Below, piece after piece: positions 55,521 to 64,000 of a DNA stretch of 64,000 bases. Position 1 is the stretch's first letter, and each line of letters starts with the position of its first letter. Both the position numbers and the translations under genes were made by a program. The stretch is from Planktothricoides raciborskii GIHE-MW2 (lineage in GTDB: Bacteria; Cyanobacteriota; Cyanobacteriia; Cyanobacteriales; Laspinemataceae), in the NCBI RefSeq assembly GCF_040564635.1, contig NZ_CP159837.1, forward strand, positions 5,195,001-5,259,000. Reading direction: 5' to 3'. Under the pieces are notes generated by a model. It made no database searches. It had not been told where the DNA came from and worked only from the letters and a program-made list of their open reading frames with translations.

Positions 55521-57445
55521 ATTACCATAACTCTCAAACTTTTAAAGCGGATATTTTGGTGGTTGACGATACCCCAGAAAACTTAAAACTCTTGTCAGCA
55601 ATTTTGACGGAGTCGGGGTATAAAGTTAGACCTGTAACCAATGGTCAACGGGCTTTAGATGCGGTAGAAATGAATCCACCTGACGTGATTTTGCTGGATA
55701 TTTTAATGCCAGAAATGGATGGATATGAAGTTTGCCGCCGCCTGAAACAATCCCGAAACAGTCGAGATATTCCCGTAATTTTTTTAACCGCTCTCAACGA
55801 TCCTGCTTCCCAAGTTAAAGGGTTTGAAGTTGGCGCATTTGACTATATTACTAAGCCATTTGATGAGCAAACTGTTTTGGCGCGGATTGAAAATCAATTA
55901 ACCATTCAACGGCAAAAAGCTGAACTGCAAGCGGAGATTGTTTATCGCCAGCAGTTGGAAGCCCAATTACGCTATGCCAAAGATATGGCTGAAGAAGCGA
56001 ACCGGGCAAAAAGTGTGTTTATTGCCAATATGAGCCACGAACTCAGAACCCCGATGAATGCAATTCTCGGCTTTGCGGAATTAATGAAAACCGATCCCGC
56101 TTTGAGTGCAGATTATCGAGAATATATGGAAATCATTTATGAAAGTGGTCATTATTTACTATCTTTAATTAATGGTATATTAGATTTAGCCAAAATTGAA
56201 TCACAATCAATTAAGGTGATTAAAGAAACATTTGATTTAAACGATCTGCTCGATCACCTGAATGCCATTTTTACTTTTAAGGCAAGCCAGCAAAATATTA
56301 AATTTTTAATTGAGCGAAATTCTGAGCTTCCTGAAAAAATTGAAACCGATCGGCAAAAACTGCGACAAGTGTTAATTAATTTGCTGGGAAATGCTTTGAA
56401 GTTTACCAAGCAAGGCCAGGTCATTTTACGCTTAACGGTACTAGATTTTGCGGGAACGACTTTGAAGCTGAAGGGCGGCGATCTAGATCGGCCGCAGCCA
56501 ACGGAAAATCAACAACCTTTAACCATGCTGTTTGAGGTGATAGATACGGGTCTGGGAATTCCTCCAGAATATTTGAGTAAAATATTTCAGCCTTTTTTCC
56601 AAACTGAAATGGGGCAAAAGATTCCCGGAGGCACCGGGCTGGGTCTATCGATTAGTAAAAAATTTGTAGAAATTTTGGAGGGAGAAATAATTGTTCATAG
56701 TGTGGTGAATGAAGGGAGTTCTTTTCAATGTTATTTACCCGTAATGGTTCCCAAAAATGATCGGATTTTTCAAGAGTTGTCTAAAACAACATCCCTGAAA
56801 TATCCGTCAGAAAAGCATCGGATTTTAGTGGTGGATGATGACCCAAACAACAGATTTTTGTTGCTGGAATTTTTGAACTTATTAGATGTAGAAACGCGAG
56901 CGGTAGAAAATGGCATCCAGGCGATCGCCGAATCGATGGTTTGGCAGCCGCATTTGATTTGGATGGATCTACAAATGCCGAGCATGGATGGATATGAAAC
57001 CACTAAAAAAATTCGGGATATCCAAACCGACTTATCACCGAAAATTTTGGCGATGACTGCCAATTTGATTGACCTAGAAGCATCGACCAAAATTCAGTTA
57101 CTTTTTGATGATTTAGTGGGCAAACCATTTAATCAAAAAATTGTTTATGATAAAATTTTGGCGCATTTAGGCGTCGGTTGTATTTGTCAACTTTCTGCCT
57201 CGGAAGTTCTGGCATCTGCGGCCACCGAATTCCCGGAGTATCTCAGTAGTAAATCTCTGGAATTTATGCCTACTTTATGGTTACAGCAAATTCACCAAGC
57301 CGCCTTACAATCTAGTCCGTCTCAGGTGATGAAACTCTTAGAAGACATTCCGCCTTCCCATGAGCAAGTCCGAGAGCGTCTCGTGGGTTTTGTCCAAAAT
57401 TCTCAGTTCGCTCAAATTGTTGAATTGACCCTGTCCCCGAATTAA
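55517..57445 (+). CDS. Receiver-histidine kinase-receiver hybrid
   Basis: A 642-residue soluble protein. First receiver intact (D61 in VILLDILMPEMDGYE, K113 in YITKPF), HisKA with H174 (NMSHELRTPMNAIL), HATPase with NLLGNALKF and GGTGLGLSISKKF, second receiver with IWMDLQMPSMDGYE and DLVGKPF. The C-terminal ~60 residues match in pattern the C terminus of the upstream kinase (LWLQQIHQAALQS against WISQLYQAARSA), a shared tail domain. It overlaps the CHASE2 kinase gene by 4 bp and is likely its phosphorelay partner, supplying the functional receivers the other lacks. Confidence 0.92.
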   Translation: MNYHNSQTFKADILVVDDTPENLKLLSAILTESGYKVRPVTNGQRALDAVEMNPPDVILLDILMPEMDGYEVCRRLKQSRNSRDIPVIFLTALNDPASQVKGFEVGAFDYITKPFDEQTVLARIENQLTIQRQKAELQAEIVYRQQLEAQLRYAKDMAEEANRAKSVFIANMSHELRTPMNAILGFAELMKTDPALSADYREYMEIIYESGHYLLSLINGILDLAKIESQSIKVIKETFDLNDLLDHLNAIFTFKASQQNIKFLIERNSELPEKIETDRQKLRQVLINLLGNALKFTKQGQVILRLTVLDFAGTTLKLKGGDLDRPQPTENQQPLTMLFEVIDTGLGIPPEYLSKIFQPFFQTEMGQKIPGGTGLGLSISKKFVEILEGEIIVHSVVNEGSSFQCYLPVMVPKNDRIFQELSKTTSLKYPSEKHRILVVDDDPNNRFLLLEFLNLLDVETRAVENGIQAIAESMVWQPHLIWMDLQMPSMDGYETTKKIRDIQTDLSPKILAMTANLIDLEASTKIQLLFDDLVGKPFNQKIVYDKILAHLGVGCICQLSASEVLASAATEFPEYLSSKSLEFMPTLWLQQIHQAALQSSPSQVMKLLEDIPPSHEQVRERLVGFVQNSQFAQIVELTLSPN

Positions 57446-57540
57446 TGATTGATTTCGGAATTTATTTCGGGATTTTTTCTAGCACTCTGGTCATAGACGT
57501 TAAAATAGAGAGGTTAGAAGAAAAAGGAAGATGCGATCCG

Positions 57541-57569
57541 TTGACTTAAACACAACTCTTAAATATAAC
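57541..57569 (+). promoter_or_regulatory. Sigma-70-type promoter upstream of permease
   Basis: TTGACT (57541-57546), exactly 17 bp, TATAAC (57564-57569). It predicts transcription from about 57576, at the base of the hairpin described next. Confidence 0.65.
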
Positions 57570-57572
57570 TAT

Positions 57573-57656
57573 AGAAGAGCTTGGCTGAGGAATAGCCGCA
57601 CAGAAAGCTCTTCTGCCGCCTACTCGTGAAGCCCCTGAAATCTCTTTGCTCTAATC
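57573..57656 (+). ncRNA. Candidate structured leader or small RNA
   Basis: From the predicted start, AGAAGAGCTT (57573-57582) pairs perfectly with AAGCTCTTCT (57605-57614), and inside it GGCT pairs with AGCC around a 7-base loop, leaving a 7-base bulge. A single-stranded stretch rich in CCGCCTACTCGTGAAGCCCC follows up to the permease start codon. There is no clear terminator, so a 5' leader is as likely as a separate RNA. I did not match it to a known family. Confidence 0.4.
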
Positions 57657-58874
57657 ATGGATTTTTTTGAAAGTCTTTCAATGGCCAGCCGCACCTTGGT
57701 GGCGAATAAACTCAGAAGCTGTCTGACGATGTTGGGCATTATTATTGGTAATGCTTCGGTGATCGTGATGGTGGGGGTGGGACAAGGGGCGCAAAAATTA
57801 GCCTCGGAACAGTTTGAAAACCTTGGGCCAAATGTGTTGTTTGTGGTCCCCGGTTCGCGAGAAACTCAAAATACCAGCTTGGATTTTCCCCGGACTTTGG
57901 TGTTAGCGGATGCGGAGGCGATCGCCAATCAAGTGCCTTCGGTGGCAGCGGTAGCCCCACAACGACAGAATCGCCAATTTATTACTTATCGCAACAAAAA
58001 TCTGCAAACCCTGGTGGTGGGGACAACCCCAGAATTTATGGCTGTCCGCAGCTTTGAGTTAGATCGAGGCCGGTTTATCACGGATTTAGATGTGAAACGG
58101 AATAATCAAGTGGTGGCGATCGGGTCGGATATTGCCGACCGTGTGTTTGGTTCTACCGATCCGATCGGCGAGTCTTTGCGGGTTAAAGGGGTCAGCTTTC
58201 AAGTGGTGGGGGTGATGAAACGCAAAGGGGCTTTTATGGGAGTGAACCAAGATGATGCCATTTATGTGCCGATTACCACAATGGTGAATCGGGTTACGGG
58301 TCGCACCTCTCCTTATGGCTTGGATTTGACCTTTATTTCTATTTCCGCCGTGAATGAAGCCAGCGTGCCAGCGGCGCAATTTCAAATTACCAATTTACTC
58401 AGACTGCGGCACCAAATTACCACCGAAGATGATTTTACCGTTGAGAGCCAAAAAGATATTTTGCAGATTGTCGGTGCGATCACCGGGGCGTTGACCATCA
58501 TGCTGGCGGCGATCGCGGGTATTTCCCTAGTGGTCGGGGGTATTGGCATTATGAACATTATGCTGGTGTCGGTGACGGAACGCACCCAGGAAATTGGTTT
58601 ACGCAAAGCGATCGGCGCTTCCGAGCAAGATATTTTAATTCAATTTATGATTGAAGCGGTGATTCTTTCCCTGGCTGGTGGCTTAGTCGGCACCAGCATC
58701 GGCGTGAGTGGCATCATCCTGGTGGCCACCTTTACCCCCTTAAAAGCCGGGATTTCTATAGGCGCGATCGCCTTAGCCACGGGAGTCTCAGGGGCGATCG
58801 GTTTATTTTTTGGGGTGCTACCTGCCCAACGGGCTGCCCAACTCGATCCCATCGTCGCCTTACGCACCGCCTAA
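57657..58874 (+). CDS. MacB-like ABC transporter permease (FtsX family), orphan
   Basis: A 405-residue paralogue of the protein at 30992: N-terminal helix with TLVANKLRSCLTMLGIIIGN, periplasmic MacB-type domain, then three helices with GIGIMNIMLVSVTERTQEIG and the end PAQRAAQLDPIVALRTA. Neither an adaptor nor an ATPase is adjacent, so its partners are elsewhere. The 84-bp structured leader ahead of it may control its expression. Confidence 0.9.
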   Translation: MDFFESLSMASRTLVANKLRSCLTMLGIIIGNASVIVMVGVGQGAQKLASEQFENLGPNVLFVVPGSRETQNTSLDFPRTLVLADAEAIANQVPSVAAVAPQRQNRQFITYRNKNLQTLVVGTTPEFMAVRSFELDRGRFITDLDVKRNNQVVAIGSDIADRVFGSTDPIGESLRVKGVSFQVVGVMKRKGAFMGVNQDDAIYVPITTMVNRVTGRTSPYGLDLTFISISAVNEASVPAAQFQITNLLRLRHQITTEDDFTVESQKDILQIVGAITGALTIMLAAIAGISLVVGGIGIMNIMLVSVTERTQEIGLRKAIGASEQDILIQFMIEAVILSLAGGLVGTSIGVSGIILVATFTPLKAGISIGAIALATGVSGAIGLFFGVLPAQRAAQLDPIVALRTA

Positions 58875-58916
58875 CCGCCTAAATCATCTGTCTAAGTAAA
58901 TTTGCTTAAGCTATCG

Positions 58917-58979
58917 GTAGGGTGTGAAAGCGCGAAGCGTAACGCACCAAGACACCATATAGTCGTTGCGTAAGTCCTA
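58917..58979. repeat. Fragment of the GGACTTACGCA repeat family
   Basis: TAGGGTGTGA, AACGCACCAA and the right end TCGTTGCGTAAGTCCTAC match the element at 11259-11346, but the left inverted end is missing. Confidence 0.7.
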
Positions 58980-59106
58980 CAGCAATTTTCTCCGCGAGTA
59001 AACCACAAATATCTGTAGGGGCCCGCTCGTGGTTTAGTAATCTGAAAGCCGCTGTAAGTAAGTCTGTTTATCGCGGTTTTCTAGTGAGTAGACCACAATC
59101 TCTGGG
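58980..59106. repeat. Composite repeat, GAGTAAACCACAA family
   Basis: CAATTTTCTCCGCGAGTAAA and CCACAAATATCTGTAGGGGC match in opposite orientation the sequence at about 25423-25472. A second GAGTAGACCACAA pairs with TTGTGGTCTAT at ~59188, enclosing the next element. Confidence 0.65.
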
Positions 59107-59180
59107 TTAGGGCGAAGCATGACCGTATAAAATTTTTGATTTTGTCCCAGAGATGATTTGCCGGAATGCTTCGCCCCTAC
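59107..59180. repeat. Palindromic repeat element (GGGCGAAGCAT family)
   Basis: Ends TAGGGCGAAGCATGACCG and CCGGAATGCTTCGCCCCTAC. One arm carries the CATGACCG variant and the other the CATTCCGG variant, so it may be a recombinant between two subfamilies. Confidence 0.8.
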
Positions 59181-59266
59181 CATTGCCTTTGTGGTCTATA
59201 TCAATCAAAAATCGCTCTCAAGTAAATCCGCCTAAGTAATCTGTTCTTATCATCTGTTCTTATCCT

Positions 59267-60694
59267 ATGAATGCAACCGATTTGGCCTTTTCCCCGGCAC
59301 TGGAACAAGCGCAACTGATTCGCCGTAAAGAAATTTCGCCCATAGAGTTAACCCAAGTTTATCTTGATCGCATTGAGCAACTAAATCCTCAACTGGGGAG
59401 TTATTTCACCGTCACGGCGGAACTTGCCACTGCGGACGCGATCGCCAAAACCGAACAACTGACCACCCTTGACCCAGGCGAACTGCCGCCATTTTTCGGC
59501 GTCCCCATCAGTATTAAAGACCTAAACCCCGTTGCCGGTGTCCCTTGTAGCTACGGGGTCGCCGCCCTGCGATCGCAAATTGCCGGTCACGATGATGGGA
59601 TTGTCCAACGACTCAAACAAGCGGGGGGCATCATTTTGGGCAAAACCGCCACTTCCCAACTCGGCAGCCTGCCCTATACAGAACCGCCCGGATTTGCCCC
59701 AGCCAGAAATCCCTGGAATTTAAATTATACTGCCGGGGGTTCCAGTGGCGGCGCCGCTTCCTCCGTAGCCGCTGGCTTATGTGCGATCGCTCAAGGATCT
59801 GACGGCGGCGGTTCCATTCGCGGCCCTGCGGCTTGCTGTGGCGTCGTCGGCGTCAAACCGTCCCGGGGTCGGATCAGCTTTGCCCCCATTGGGGACTGTC
59901 TCAGTGGCATTGCCACCAATGGATCCCTTGCCCGCACCGTGACCGATGCCGCTGCTTTCTTGGATGCCGTCTCCGGCTACGTCACTGGCGATCCCTACTG
60001 GTTGCCAGACCCCCATCCTTCCTTTCTCGCCGCTGCCACCGACGCCAATCCGGGCGGCCTCCGCATCGCTTTTGCCAGCAAGATTCCCCCTGTCGGTCAA
60101 GCTTCCCCAGAATTACAGCAAGCAGTGCTAACCACCGCTCAAATACTAGATGCCCTCGGTCATACCTTGGAACCAGCGGGATTGGATTTTAGCGGCTTAA
60201 TCGAACCCTTTGTCACGGTGTGGCAAACCAGTGTGGCCTTTTTTGGCATTCCCCCTGAAATCCTCCAGCCGATGAACCAATGGCTGCTCGATCGCGCCAA
60301 TGCGGTCAACAGCGGTCAATACTTACAAGCGGTTGCCCAAATGCAAATCGTTGCCCGTCGATTAGTTGCCTTTTTCGAGCGCTATGATGCCTTAGTCCTG
60401 CCAGTGTATCTCCATCCCCCCATTGCCATTGGTCAATGGGCTGACCTCTCCCCCGAAGCGATTTTACAAAATGTAATTAATTGGGTGGCTCCTTGTCCGC
60501 CCTTTAACGCCACCGGGCAACCAGCGATCGCCCTGCCAATGGGCTTTGATGCGGTGAATGTTCAGCAAGGTTTGCCCCTGGGAGTGCAAATCATTGGTCG
60601 CCCTGGGGCGGACTCCACCTTATTGGCTTTGGCGGCACAAATAGAAGCGGCGAAACCTTGGCACCAACAGCGACCGGCGATCGCCAATCAGTAA
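59267..60694 (+). CDS. Amidase signature enzyme (GatA-like)
   Basis: A 475-residue amidase with a complete Ser-cisSer-Lys triad: K84 in ISIKDLNPVAG, S159 in TAGGSSGGAASSVAAG and S183 in DGGGSIRGPAACCG. The family splits amide bonds in small amides, or transamidates tRNA when it is GatA with GatB/C partners. None of these partners is nearby, so a stand-alone amidase is more likely. The substrate is unknown; release of ammonia from an amide would suit the nitrogen-related neighbourhood, but that is inference. Confidence 0.9.
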   Translation: MNATDLAFSPALEQAQLIRRKEISPIELTQVYLDRIEQLNPQLGSYFTVTAELATADAIAKTEQLTTLDPGELPPFFGVPISIKDLNPVAGVPCSYGVAALRSQIAGHDDGIVQRLKQAGGIILGKTATSQLGSLPYTEPPGFAPARNPWNLNYTAGGSSGGAASSVAAGLCAIAQGSDGGGSIRGPAACCGVVGVKPSRGRISFAPIGDCLSGIATNGSLARTVTDAAAFLDAVSGYVTGDPYWLPDPHPSFLAAATDANPGGLRIAFASKIPPVGQASPELQQAVLTTAQILDALGHTLEPAGLDFSGLIEPFVTVWQTSVAFFGIPPEILQPMNQWLLDRANAVNSGQYLQAVAQMQIVARRLVAFFERYDALVLPVYLHPPIAIGQWADLSPEAILQNVINWVAPCPPFNATGQPAIALPMGFDAVNVQQGLPLGVQIIGRPGADSTLLALAAQIEAAKPWHQQRPAIANQ

Positions 60695-60759
60695 TCGGCA
60701 GTTACCACCAAAAATGCCAAAATTTGACGAGCATAAGCCAAAAATGACTAAAACCGGCA

Positions 60760-61998
60760 TCATTGCATCGGCATGGTAAAATAAAAGCAATTACCTAACC
60801 CTGGGGTTGACTCAACCCAAAAGCGTCCTCCATAACTTTCCACAATCTTGCGGCAAATTAACAAACTCATGCCCATAGATCGGTCTTCTGGTGATTCATC
60901 TAGGTACGGAAAACTGGCAAAAATGTTTTCCAAATCTTTGGCCGCCATGCCGATGCCATTATCTTGAATCGCCAGCCGCCATTCCCCATGAGTATTGGGG
61001 TTTTTTTTGCCTATATCCGGCTCAGAAATCCGCTCAGAAACCCGCTCAGAACTGCTGGGCAGATTCGCTTCTGGCTGACATTCTCGATACTCAGCAAATA
61101 CTTTAATTTCCGGGGAGACTTCTGCACGAGTAAACGTCAAAGCATACCGAAGTAAATATTCAAATAACTGCTTAATTTTTTTTCGGTCTCCCCGAATATT
61201 TGGTAATTTTGAATAAGTAATAGTTGCCCCGGTAAGTTGAATTTCTGTGGCTAAATTTTTCAGGGTTTCTCGGAGAATCGTTTGACAGCTAATCGATTTT
61301 AATTCCAGGGAATTATAGGGGGCGATCAAGCAAGCATAATCCACCAGATAATTGATTAGCTGTTCCATCGCCAGAGTCGCTTGGAAAATCTGGTTGGCAT
61401 GATGCGGGGCATCCAGGGGTGGTAAATATTCCGTTTTTAGGCGTTCTAAATTCTGGGCAATTAAGTGCAAAGGGAATTTAATCTCTTGATAAATTCGGGC
61501 AATCCAGGTAATTAGTTCATTGGTTTCTTTAATTAAACGATTATTAATTTGGGATAATATCTGATTTTCTTGCTCTAGTTCCTGATTTTTATGCCTAAGT
61601 TCTTTTTGATATAAACTAATCTTAATTTGATTTTCTATTCTGATCAAAATTTCAGAAAAATAAAAAGGTTTAGTAATATAATCTACGCTCCCGTAGCTCC
61701 AAGCCTTCACCTTATATTCAATATCATCAAGAACCGTTAAAAAAATTACGGGAATCTTGGCCGTTTTTTCACAAGCCTTTAACTGTTCACACACTTGATA
61801 TCCGTCCATGTCTGGCATGATAATATCCAGCAAAATTACATCAGGAGGTTCTTCCATAACCGATTTTAAAGCGATTTGTCCATTTAAAGCTTGACGTACT
61901 TCATATCCTTTTTGAAGTAATAGATTTGATAAAACTTTCAAATTGTAAGGAGTATCATCAACGATTAAAATTTTGCCGATATGTTTTTGCGGGTTCAT
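60760..61998 (-). CDS. Receiver domain fused to a degenerate histidine kinase
   Basis: A 412-residue protein. The receiver (8-125) is intact: D58 in VILLDIIMPDMDGYQ and K110 in YITKPF. A coiled coil (~130-160) leads to a HisKA-like region in which the His is replaced by Gln: YQEIKFPLHLI, Q171. The N-box reads YLLRYALTF (N lost, Y285) and the G2 region SMGMSLLICRK instead of GTGLGLS, though DNGIGM remains. It therefore probably cannot autophosphorylate and may act as a phosphorylated scaffold. A decayed relative lies just upstream on the same strand. Confidence 0.85.
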   Translation of the reverse strand: MNPQKHIGKILIVDDTPYNLKVLSNLLLQKGYEVRQALNGQIALKSVMEEPPDVILLDIIMPDMDGYQVCEQLKACEKTAKIPVIFLTVLDDIEYKVKAWSYGSVDYITKPFYFSEILIRIENQIKISLYQKELRHKNQELEQENQILSQINNRLIKETNELITWIARIYQEIKFPLHLIAQNLERLKTEYLPPLDAPHHANQIFQATLAMEQLINYLVDYACLIAPYNSLELKSISCQTILRETLKNLATEIQLTGATITYSKLPNIRGDRKKIKQLFEYLLRYALTFTRAEVSPEIKVFAEYRECQPEANLPSSSERVSERISEPDIGKKNPNTHGEWRLAIQDNGIGMAAKDLENIFASFPYLDESPEDRSMGMSLLICRKIVESYGGRFWVESTPGLGNCFYFTMPMQ

Positions 61999-62089
61999 CT
62001 TGGTTATTTATTTTTTCGGGTAATTTTCAAAGTGAATTTCAGAGTTACTTTGAGAGTGAATGAAGATGATTTGACTGTTTCATGGGTAA

Positions 62090-63404
62090 AATAATTCTAG
62101 ACCTTGCCCCGGATCCCAGGGTAGGCAATCAAGATTTCCCTGGTGTACTTCTACCACAATTTGATAACTAATGGAATGGACAATCCTAAGCCAGTTCCCT
62201 TCACCACTGCCTTGGTGGTAAAAAATGGATGAAACAATTGTTTTCTGACGTTTTCAGTCATTCCTGGATCCTTATCAGCAATGGTGATTTGTACTCAGTG
62301 GGCATCAATTAATTCTGTGCTAATCTCAATCGTCGGTTGAAAGCATTCTGACTGGTTACGGCAGACTGGATCGTCAATCGCAACCGGGGATGATTTTTGC
62401 TTTGGGTGAGTTAAGGCATCGATATTGCATCCCCAACGCTTCGCGAACGCCTTTGTCAAAATATTAATAAAAACTTGGTTAACTTCTCCAGCATAGCATT
62501 CAAGGGAATTTGTTGATAATTTTTAATTACCTGAATTATGGGGCGATCGCTCTCCCGATCGTAGAAGCGATGTTGCCAAATCATCAAACTACTTTCCAGC
62601 GTGAATATCCACTTTCTTTAACTTTGACTCACGCCAGAAAAAACTCGTAAATAATCAACAATTTTTTTAATTCGTTGACCCCCCACATTCATCCATTGCC
62701 AAATTTTTTGAAAATCGTCTGAAATAAATTACCAATCAATTTATTCGGTTGTACAATGGTTTTTGGCGTATTTGGCAAAGCTGCTTCATCAAGCTTGACT
62801 AACTGTAATAAATCGGCAGGATAATAATTTATATGACTAATATTACCTTGAATAAAATTTACTGGATTATTGATTTCGCGATCGATGCCCGCCACTAACT
62901 GCCCCAAGGAAGCGATCTTTTCAGTTTGAATTAACTGGTTTTGCGTCTGTTTTAGTTCTTGCAAGGTTTTTTATAAAAAAATATTTTTTTCTTTCTACGT
63001 TGGAGCGATCGCAGATTTAGCTGATTTTCGATTATTAACAGCACATCCACAGGTTGAAACGGTTTAGTAATATAGTCTACCCCACCACAGCTAAAAGCTT
63101 TCACCTTATCCCCCAACTCATCCAAACCACTAATAAAAATTACCGGAATCTCAGAGGTTTTGGGATTTTATTTTAACTTTTGGCAAACTTCATAACCATC
63201 AATGCCCCACATTTTAAGATCCAGGAGAATTAAGTCCGGTAAAATCTCACTAGGTTTGGCTAATGCCGTCAACCCATCTAAGGCTTGGAAAACTTCATAC
63301 CCTTTTCGTTGCAAAATTCCCGCCGCCAAACGGATATTATAAGCCGTATCATCAACGACTAAAAATTTTTTTCACTGAAAATTACCTGTTAAATTGTCAT
63401 TCAT
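62090..63404 (-). pseudogene. Decayed receiver-histidine kinase paralogue
   Basis: Reading the minus strand from 63404: MNDNLTGNFQ, a TGA stop, then a receiver KFLVVDDTAYN...LILLDLKMWGIDGYEVCQKLK, a TAA stop, then VIFISGLDELGDKVKAF and VDYITKPF. Next is a kinase dimerisation piece (62689-62964) with IASLGQLVAGIDREINNPVNF, where the His is lost. Further stops follow, and about 62170-62260 encodes HPFFTTKAVVKGTGLGLSI. The domain order matches the neighbouring 412-residue protein, so it is a decayed relative. Confidence 0.85.
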
Positions 63405-63826
63405 GTTGCATCATATATTCAATATAAAATTAATTATTAAAAATTTAAAAAATAAGCAAAAAATAAAAAGTTAACCAGATAAATTACAGTTAAATTAGCA
63501 GTAAATATTAAATTTTAGCCTCATCGTTCGCTGCCTAATCAGCACGGTTGAATCAAAATATCCGGGAAATGCTTCAATATGGCAAGTGATATGTAACAAT
63601 ATAACAATATATTGGTTAATATTGCTTCTATTCAAGAGCGATCGCTCCAAACCCATTTTTCAGGGCGGCCTCTGATAATTTTCCCAAAGGTCTAATCATC
63701 AAGCTTTGTCGCAAGTTTAGATAAAATCCCCGATGCTGTTATTATACAAAGATAAATGGCGATCGCACCCATTCACAGCTTTATTGCCGTTTTGTTTCTT
63801 CTTGAAAAATTAGCGAGTTTTCAGTT
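63405..63826. other. AT-rich intergenic region
   Basis: About 420 bp between a pseudogene and the lysozyme gene. No gene was seen. It probably carries the lysozyme promoter near 63700-63780 (AGATAAAATCC, TTATTATACAAAG), but no clean consensus pair was found. Confidence 0.35.
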
Positions 63827-64000
63827 ATGTGTGCACGTGGCATAGATGTTTCCGACTGGCAGGATCCAGTAAACTGGCAGGCCGTGGCCAACTCTGGCAT
63901 GGCCTTTGGTTTCACCAAAGCCACTGAAGGATCTAATTTTGTGGCGGAGACTTTTAATCGCAATTGGCGCGATATCAAGGCTGTTGGTTTAGCCCGGGGA
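63827..64000 (+). CDS. GH25 (Chalaropsis-type) lysozyme, partial
   Basis: The first 58 residues of a glycoside hydrolase family 25 muramidase, cut by the window end. It begins MCARGIDVSDWQDPVNWQAV, with the family DVSxxQ-type strand carrying the catalytic-region Asp, and continues FGFTKATEGSNFV, the second conserved strand with the E of the KATEG motif. No signal peptide is seen at this start. It cleaves peptidoglycan. Confidence 0.88.
   Translation, partial: MCARGIDVSDWQDPVNWQAVANSGMAFGFTKATEGSNFVAETFNRNWRDIKAVGLARG

Noticed and set aside
59267-60694. GatA subunit of the tRNA amidotransferase
   Set aside because: The triad fits, but gatB and gatC are not adjacent and the active-site surroundings do not single out GatA, so only amidase is called.

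Overview
The window is chromosomal DNA from a cyanobacterium, probably a filamentous one. The octamer GCGATCGC (HIP1) and its GCGATCG/CGATCGC variants recur in almost every gene. The proteins (urt/ure cluster, DUF928, CHAT and filamentous-haemagglutinin proteins, CHASE2 hybrid kinases) and the many palindromic intergenic repeats also fit. No rRNA, tRNA or CRISPR array was found. This is reading by eye with no database search, so family names rest on motifs and residue order.

Layout. 0-11 kb: a membrane histidine kinase, a NACHT NTPase, a VOC protein divergent from a class II aldolase-like protein, an SRPBCC protein, Hsp33, and a membrane-anchored repeat protein. 11.3-22.5 kb is a defence island, all on the minus strand. 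It holds an hsdM-hsdS-ptuA-ptuB operon (type I modification genes fused in one transcription unit with a Septu-like pair, with no hsdR). It also holds a four-gene operon of a GNAT-PIN-like protein, an ASCH protein, McrB and McrC. The second operon lies between a 219-bp direct duplication of the 5' end of a DUF255 gene, which looks like the scar of its arrival. 22.5-28.4 kb: the intact DUF255 gene, a B12-type radical SAM protein and a DUF928 protein, separated by repeats.

29-45 kb: a MacA-like adaptor with expanded coiled-coil repeats and a MacB-like permease, followed by a complete urea uptake and hydrolysis cluster in the order ureG, urtABCDE, ureE, ureF, ureD, ureA, ureB, ureC. A consensus NtcA promoter (GTA-N8-TAC, 22 bp, TAAGAT) precedes urtA and a second GTA-N8-TAC precedes ureG, so nitrogen control is expected. 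UrtABCDE imports urea, UreABC hydrolyses it, and UreD/E/F/G insert nickel. A five-copy 184-188 bp tandem array splits urtE from ureE.

45-57.5 kb: a TpsA-like filamentous-haemagglutinin protein, a TPR-CHAT (caspase-like) protein, a DUF928 protein, a CHASE2-PAS-kinase with a degenerate receiver, and a REC-kinase-REC protein, all on the plus strand. 57.5-64 kb: a promoter plus structured leader ahead of a second orphan MacB-like permease, an amidase, a receiver-pseudokinase, a decayed paralogue of that protein, and the start of a GH25 lysozyme cut by the window end.

The strongest candidates for something undescribed are the two defence operons: Septu genes in the place of hsdR, and the GNAT-PIN/ASCH pair co-transcribed with McrBC.
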